A stretch of DNA of 64,000 bases from Neobacillus rhizophilus. Lineage in GTDB: Bacteria; Bacillota; Bacilli; Bacillales; Cytobacillaceae. The position numbers and the translations under genes are program-made. The stretch is from assembly GCF_018343535.1 (NCBI RefSeq), contig NZ_JAGYPF010000001.1, forward strand, positions 992,001 through 1,056,000. The letters are read 5' to 3'. Shown here piece by piece: positions 61,319 through 64,000 of the stretch. Numbering within the stretch: the stretch's first letter is position 1; the number at the start of each line of letters is the position of its first letter. The notes beneath the pieces are model-generated. The model was not told the origin of the DNA. It did no database searches and saw nothing but the letters and a program-made list of their open reading frames with translations.

Positions 61319-62662
61319 TTATTTTAAGGCACTAACCGCATTGATTAATCCAAACCCAGCCTTTTCATCATAGCCTGGTTTGAACACATCTTCCGCTGAA
61401 GACTGGATGATTTGTTTTACTTGCGCAGGTTTAAGAACGTCTTTTCCGTACTTCGCAATGATTACTCCCGCTAAGGCAGCTGTTTTTGGTGAAGCCATTG
61501 AGGTGCCGGCATAACCAGAATACCCTCCCGGTACAGAACTATAGCAAAGATAAGAATTGTCTCTTCCTGTTTTTGTAGCAGGATCATAATTTGGCCCTAG
61601 ATCACCGCCTGGTGCCATTACATCAATTTTTCCTACGCCGTAATTAGAATAGAATGCTAGATTTTTTAGAGCTCCACCCGCTGAAACCCGAATCATGGTT
61701 TGACTGCTTGGGCTTCTGTGAACAGCACCTTTGTCATCACCAGCTAATTTTCCCGGACTGCTAATATCTACGCCATTATTACCGGCAGATCCAACAACTG
61801 TTACCCCTTTTTGGATGGCGTATTGAATGGCACGGTTAAATAAGCGAACATCTGCTACAACATCTTTTGTAGCATACTCAGGGTCTTGGAACCAATCGTA
61901 CCCGCCTAGGGACATATTCACTACATCAACATTGTCATCAGCTGCTTTCATCAAAGCATCTGCAATATGAGCAGTTTCAGCACCGCCTGTTGGTCCAAAG
62001 ACACGGTAGGCTGCTACTTTCAGATCCGGTCCAATTCCTAAAATTCTCCCTTTACCGGCAATTGAACCAGCAACATGAGTTCCATGGCCATCTTCATCCA
62101 TAGCATCTGGATATCCCGGAACAAATGATTTTCCATAGGCATAATTGGGTTTAATATCTGGATGGTTATAGTCAATACCCGTATCAATAACACCCACAAC
62201 AATGTCATCCCCGGAAACTGTCTTGCCGGTTCCTCCAGCCAGATTCCACGACGCCCCATTATTCGTTACCTGTTTGATATCCCACTGATAATTTTTATAG
62301 ACATCTGCTCCGTCAGTTATATCGTCAAGTGTAACTGCTTCCTGATAAACTGGTTTTTCAGGGTAAATGGTATGTTCAACCCCAGCATCCAGAACTAGGT
62401 TCGATTTTTTCACCTTGTCCAAAAACGCAGTATTCGTTGAACTTACTTCAACAGCCCCCAGTTTATCCAGTTTACCTGTCACTTTCCCGCCGGCATCCTT
62501 AATTAATTTTTCATATCCGGCTGGCAGCTGGGATAGATCCTTAAAAACAACTATGTATTCCTTGTCCACAGGTGCAGCACTGCTTTTTGAAATCCCTCCG
62601 CTAAAAATAACCGAAGCTCCTAAAGCAACAGATAAAGCGCTTCCAACAATCTTCTTCTTCAT
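61319..62662 (-). CDS. Secreted subtilisin-like serine protease (S8)
   Basis: The product has 447 residues. A signal peptide (about 1-30) precedes an inhibitor I9 prodomain (about 35-105, EYIVVFKDLSQLPAGYEKLI). The S8 catalytic domain has Asp160 (GVIDTGIDYNHPD), His193 (DEDGHGTHVAGSIAG) and Ser388 (GTSMASPKTAAL). There is no extra C-terminal anchor. ATG 62662, with AGAGG upstream, starts the signal peptide; the longer open frame to 62866 would add 68 unrelated residues before it. It is probably an extracellular scavenging protease made in stationary phase, by analogy with the family. Confidence 0.94.
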   Translation of the reverse strand: MKKKIVGSALSVALGASVIFSGGISKSSAAPVDKEYIVVFKDLSQLPAGYEKLIKDAGGKVTGKLDKLGAVEVSSTNTAFLDKVKKSNLVLDAGVEHTIYPEKPVYQEAVTLDDITDGADVYKNYQWDIKQVTNNGASWNLAGGTGKTVSGDDIVVGVIDTGIDYNHPDIKPNYAYGKSFVPGYPDAMDEDGHGTHVAGSIAGKGRILGIGPDLKVAAYRVFGPTGGAETAHIADALMKAADDNVDVVNMSLGGYDWFQDPEYATKDVVADVRLFNRAIQYAIQKGVTVVGSAGNNGVDISSPGKLAGDDKGAVHRSPSSQTMIRVSAGGALKNLAFYSNYGVGKIDVMAPGGDLGPNYDPATKTGRDNSYLCYSSVPGGYSGYAGTSMASPKTAALAGVIIAKYGKDVLKPAQVKQIIQSSAEDVFKPGYDEKAGFGLINAVSALK

Positions 62663-62916
62663 CGTTTCAACCTCTCCCTTTCTCTTTTTCTCAATTTTCA
62701 TTATATTATTTTTAAAGGACTGTAGACATTCTACTAAAGTCCTCATTACAATCTTTTCATACACCACTTTTTTCCTATTTTTGAATAATCCCCCACCAAA
62801 ATTTCCACCGATACCCAAATTCGTCCAATTGTTTGGATAACCCATGCAGGACAAACACTTTCCCAATAAAATAAATTACAAAACTTTTAATGCTCCATGT
62901 ATTAGGGAGTGGTCAA

Positions 62917-64000
62917 ATGGGAGCAATTAACGGAAAAGAATTTATCGAGAGAATGAATCGGTTAAACAAAGAAATTTGGCTGGATGGAGAACGATTGGAA
63001 GGGGATATATCTGAACATCCTGCATTTAGAGGTCTAATTCAAAGTAAAGCATCATTATATGATTTGCAGTTTGATTCGACCCTGAAAGAAAAGCTAACCT
63101 TTCTATCTCCAGAAACGGGAGAAGGGATTGGGCTATCCTATTTACAGCCATTGACGAAAGAGGATTTAAAAAGAAGGCGGGAAATGATTGAAATTTGGGC
63201 CAGGCATACCAATGGGCTGATGGGTAGAAGTCCGGATTATATGAATTCAGTCGTTATGGCCTTTGCCTCCTCCGCCTTATTTTTAAAAGGGAGTGAGAAT
63301 TGCTTTCCGGAAAATATTATTTCCCTCTATGAAAGAGCAAAGAATCAAGACCTATCGTTTACCCATACTTTTATAACCCCTCAGGTTAACCGGTCGCAAA
63401 TCTACTTTGAAACATCAAAAGAACCTATTGCCGCCAAGATTGTCGAAAAAAATGAAAATGGAATTATTATTAAGGGTGCCCGCCTGTTAGCGACACAAGG
63501 AGGTTTAACCGACGAGGTCCTTGTTTATTCAGCTGGCGGTGTTATGAATGAGACGGATGCCTATGCCTTTTCCATCCCCTCCGATACGGAAGGCTTAAAA
63601 TTTATTTGTCGGGAATCGTTCGTGGGTGGCAAGTCTTCCTTTGATTATCCGCTAAGCTCGCGCTATGAAGAAATGGATACTATTTTGGTTTTTGATCATG
63701 TTCTGGTGCCATGGGAGAGAGTCTTTTTTTACGAAAATGTGGGTGCGGCTAATGACTTCATGCTCAAAAGCTCATTTCATAATCATGCCTACCATCAGGC
63801 CATTACAAGGCAGACTGTGAAAACTGAATTTCTTCTGGGACTTGCTGAAACCTTGGCGGATACCATAAATGTTTACGGATATCAGCATATACAGGAAAAG
63901 CTTTCTGAAATCATCATCGGTCTTGAAACGATGAAGGCACTTTTACTTAAGTCAGAGGAAGAAGCGGCACTAGATGAGTGTGGCTATATGAGGCCAAGTC
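62917..64000 (+). CDS. hpaB: 4-hydroxyphenylacetate 3-hydroxylase family oxygenase (HpaB), partial
   Basis: The 361 residues visible run off the right edge; full family members have about 480. It begins MGAINGKEFIERMNRLNKEI and contains RSPDYMNSVVMAFASS, THTFITPQVNRSQ and VFDHVLVPWERVFFYEN, typical of the FADH2-using monooxygenases HpaB/HpaH. These hydroxylate phenols such as 4-hydroxyphenylacetate to catechols, with a separate flavin reductase (not in the window). AGGGAG lies seven bases before the ATG. Catechol products are quinone precursors, which is of interest beside the electrophile-stress genes. Confidence 0.88.
   Translation, partial: MGAINGKEFIERMNRLNKEIWLDGERLEGDISEHPAFRGLIQSKASLYDLQFDSTLKEKLTFLSPETGEGIGLSYLQPLTKEDLKRRREMIEIWARHTNGLMGRSPDYMNSVVMAFASSALFLKGSENCFPENIISLYERAKNQDLSFTHTFITPQVNRSQIYFETSKEPIAAKIVEKNENGIIIKGARLLATQGGLTDEVLVYSAGGVMNETDAYAFSIPSDTEGLKFICRESFVGGKSSFDYPLSSRYEEMDTILVFDHVLVPWERVFFYENVGAANDFMLKSSFHNHAYHQAITRQTVKTEFLLGLAETLADTINVYGYQHIQEKLSEIIIGLETMKALLLKSEEEAALDECGYMRPS

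Overview
The window reads as a chromosomal segment of an aerobic, spore-forming, low-GC Bacillaceae bacterium close to Bacillus/Neobacillus. This rests on protein similarity: glnRA, ynbB-hflX, spoVK, hfq-miaA, mreBH, mutSL, splAB, cdaS, an aa3-type quinol oxidase, and Bacillus-type SigA, GlnR, SigI and Sigma-54 sites. No phage, plasmid, insertion sequence, rRNA or CRISPR array is visible. One tRNA gene is present.

Layout. 1-3.5 kb: tandem crcB fluoride channel genes, two secreted small proteins, a cation/proton antiporter and an orphan protein. 3.6-13.2 kb: glnA-glnR, a hairpin-repeat array, ynbB-hflX, a TRIC-like membrane protein, spoVK, hfq-miaA and mreBH, with two copies of a structured dispersed repeat. 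13.4-17 kb: small membrane and spore-like proteins, then a D-Ala-D-Ala carboxypeptidase followed by an ECF sigma/anti-sigma pair, with matching promoter-like motifs before both. 17-24.4 kb: mutL-mutS, thirteen 52-bp tandem repeats and an M6 metalloprotease. 24.5-26 kb: ywaF, tRNA-Arg(CCT), a tRNA relic and a truncated HXXEE gene. 26-35.4 kb: two 5TM histidine kinases flank a binding-protein/kinase/Sigma-54-activator operon, which is divergent from a TsdA-like dihaem cytochrome c lipoprotein carrying a textbook -24/-12 promoter. 35.5-42 kb: splAB, a stress flavoprotein and the qoxABCD operon with an FNR-type box upstream. 42.2-50.5 kb: a quinone/electrophile-stress island (glpX, a sugar symporter, a YodB/CatR-like regulator, azoreductase, diguanylate cyclase, WrbA-type quinone reductase, MhqO-type dioxygenase, Spx). 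50.6-54 kb: small membrane protein, ferredoxin, LysM-GH18 spore hydrolase and c-di-AMP synthase CdaS. 54.2-61.1 kb: a pentose-phosphate operon (a 44-aa BA3454-type gene, zwf, tkt, gnd, tal, pgi). The end holds a subtilisin-like protease and a partial HpaB-type flavin monooxygenase.

How the genes may work together. The most interesting pattern is regulatory. The glpX promoter and the pentose-phosphate operon promoter share one architecture: a -35, a 17-bp spacer, TATTAT, then an abutting palindrome GGTNACTTTANGTAACC. That palindrome matches the TTAC-N5-GTAA operator known for the CatR/YodB (DUF24) electrophile sensors, and such a regulator lies next to glpX. MhqR-type boxes lie at the same two promoters and before azoR, spx and the dioxygenase gene. 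This suggests that NADPH-generating sugar flux is switched on together with quinone detoxification. The second system of note is the Sigma-54-controlled TsdA-like cytochrome with its own three-gene sensory operon.
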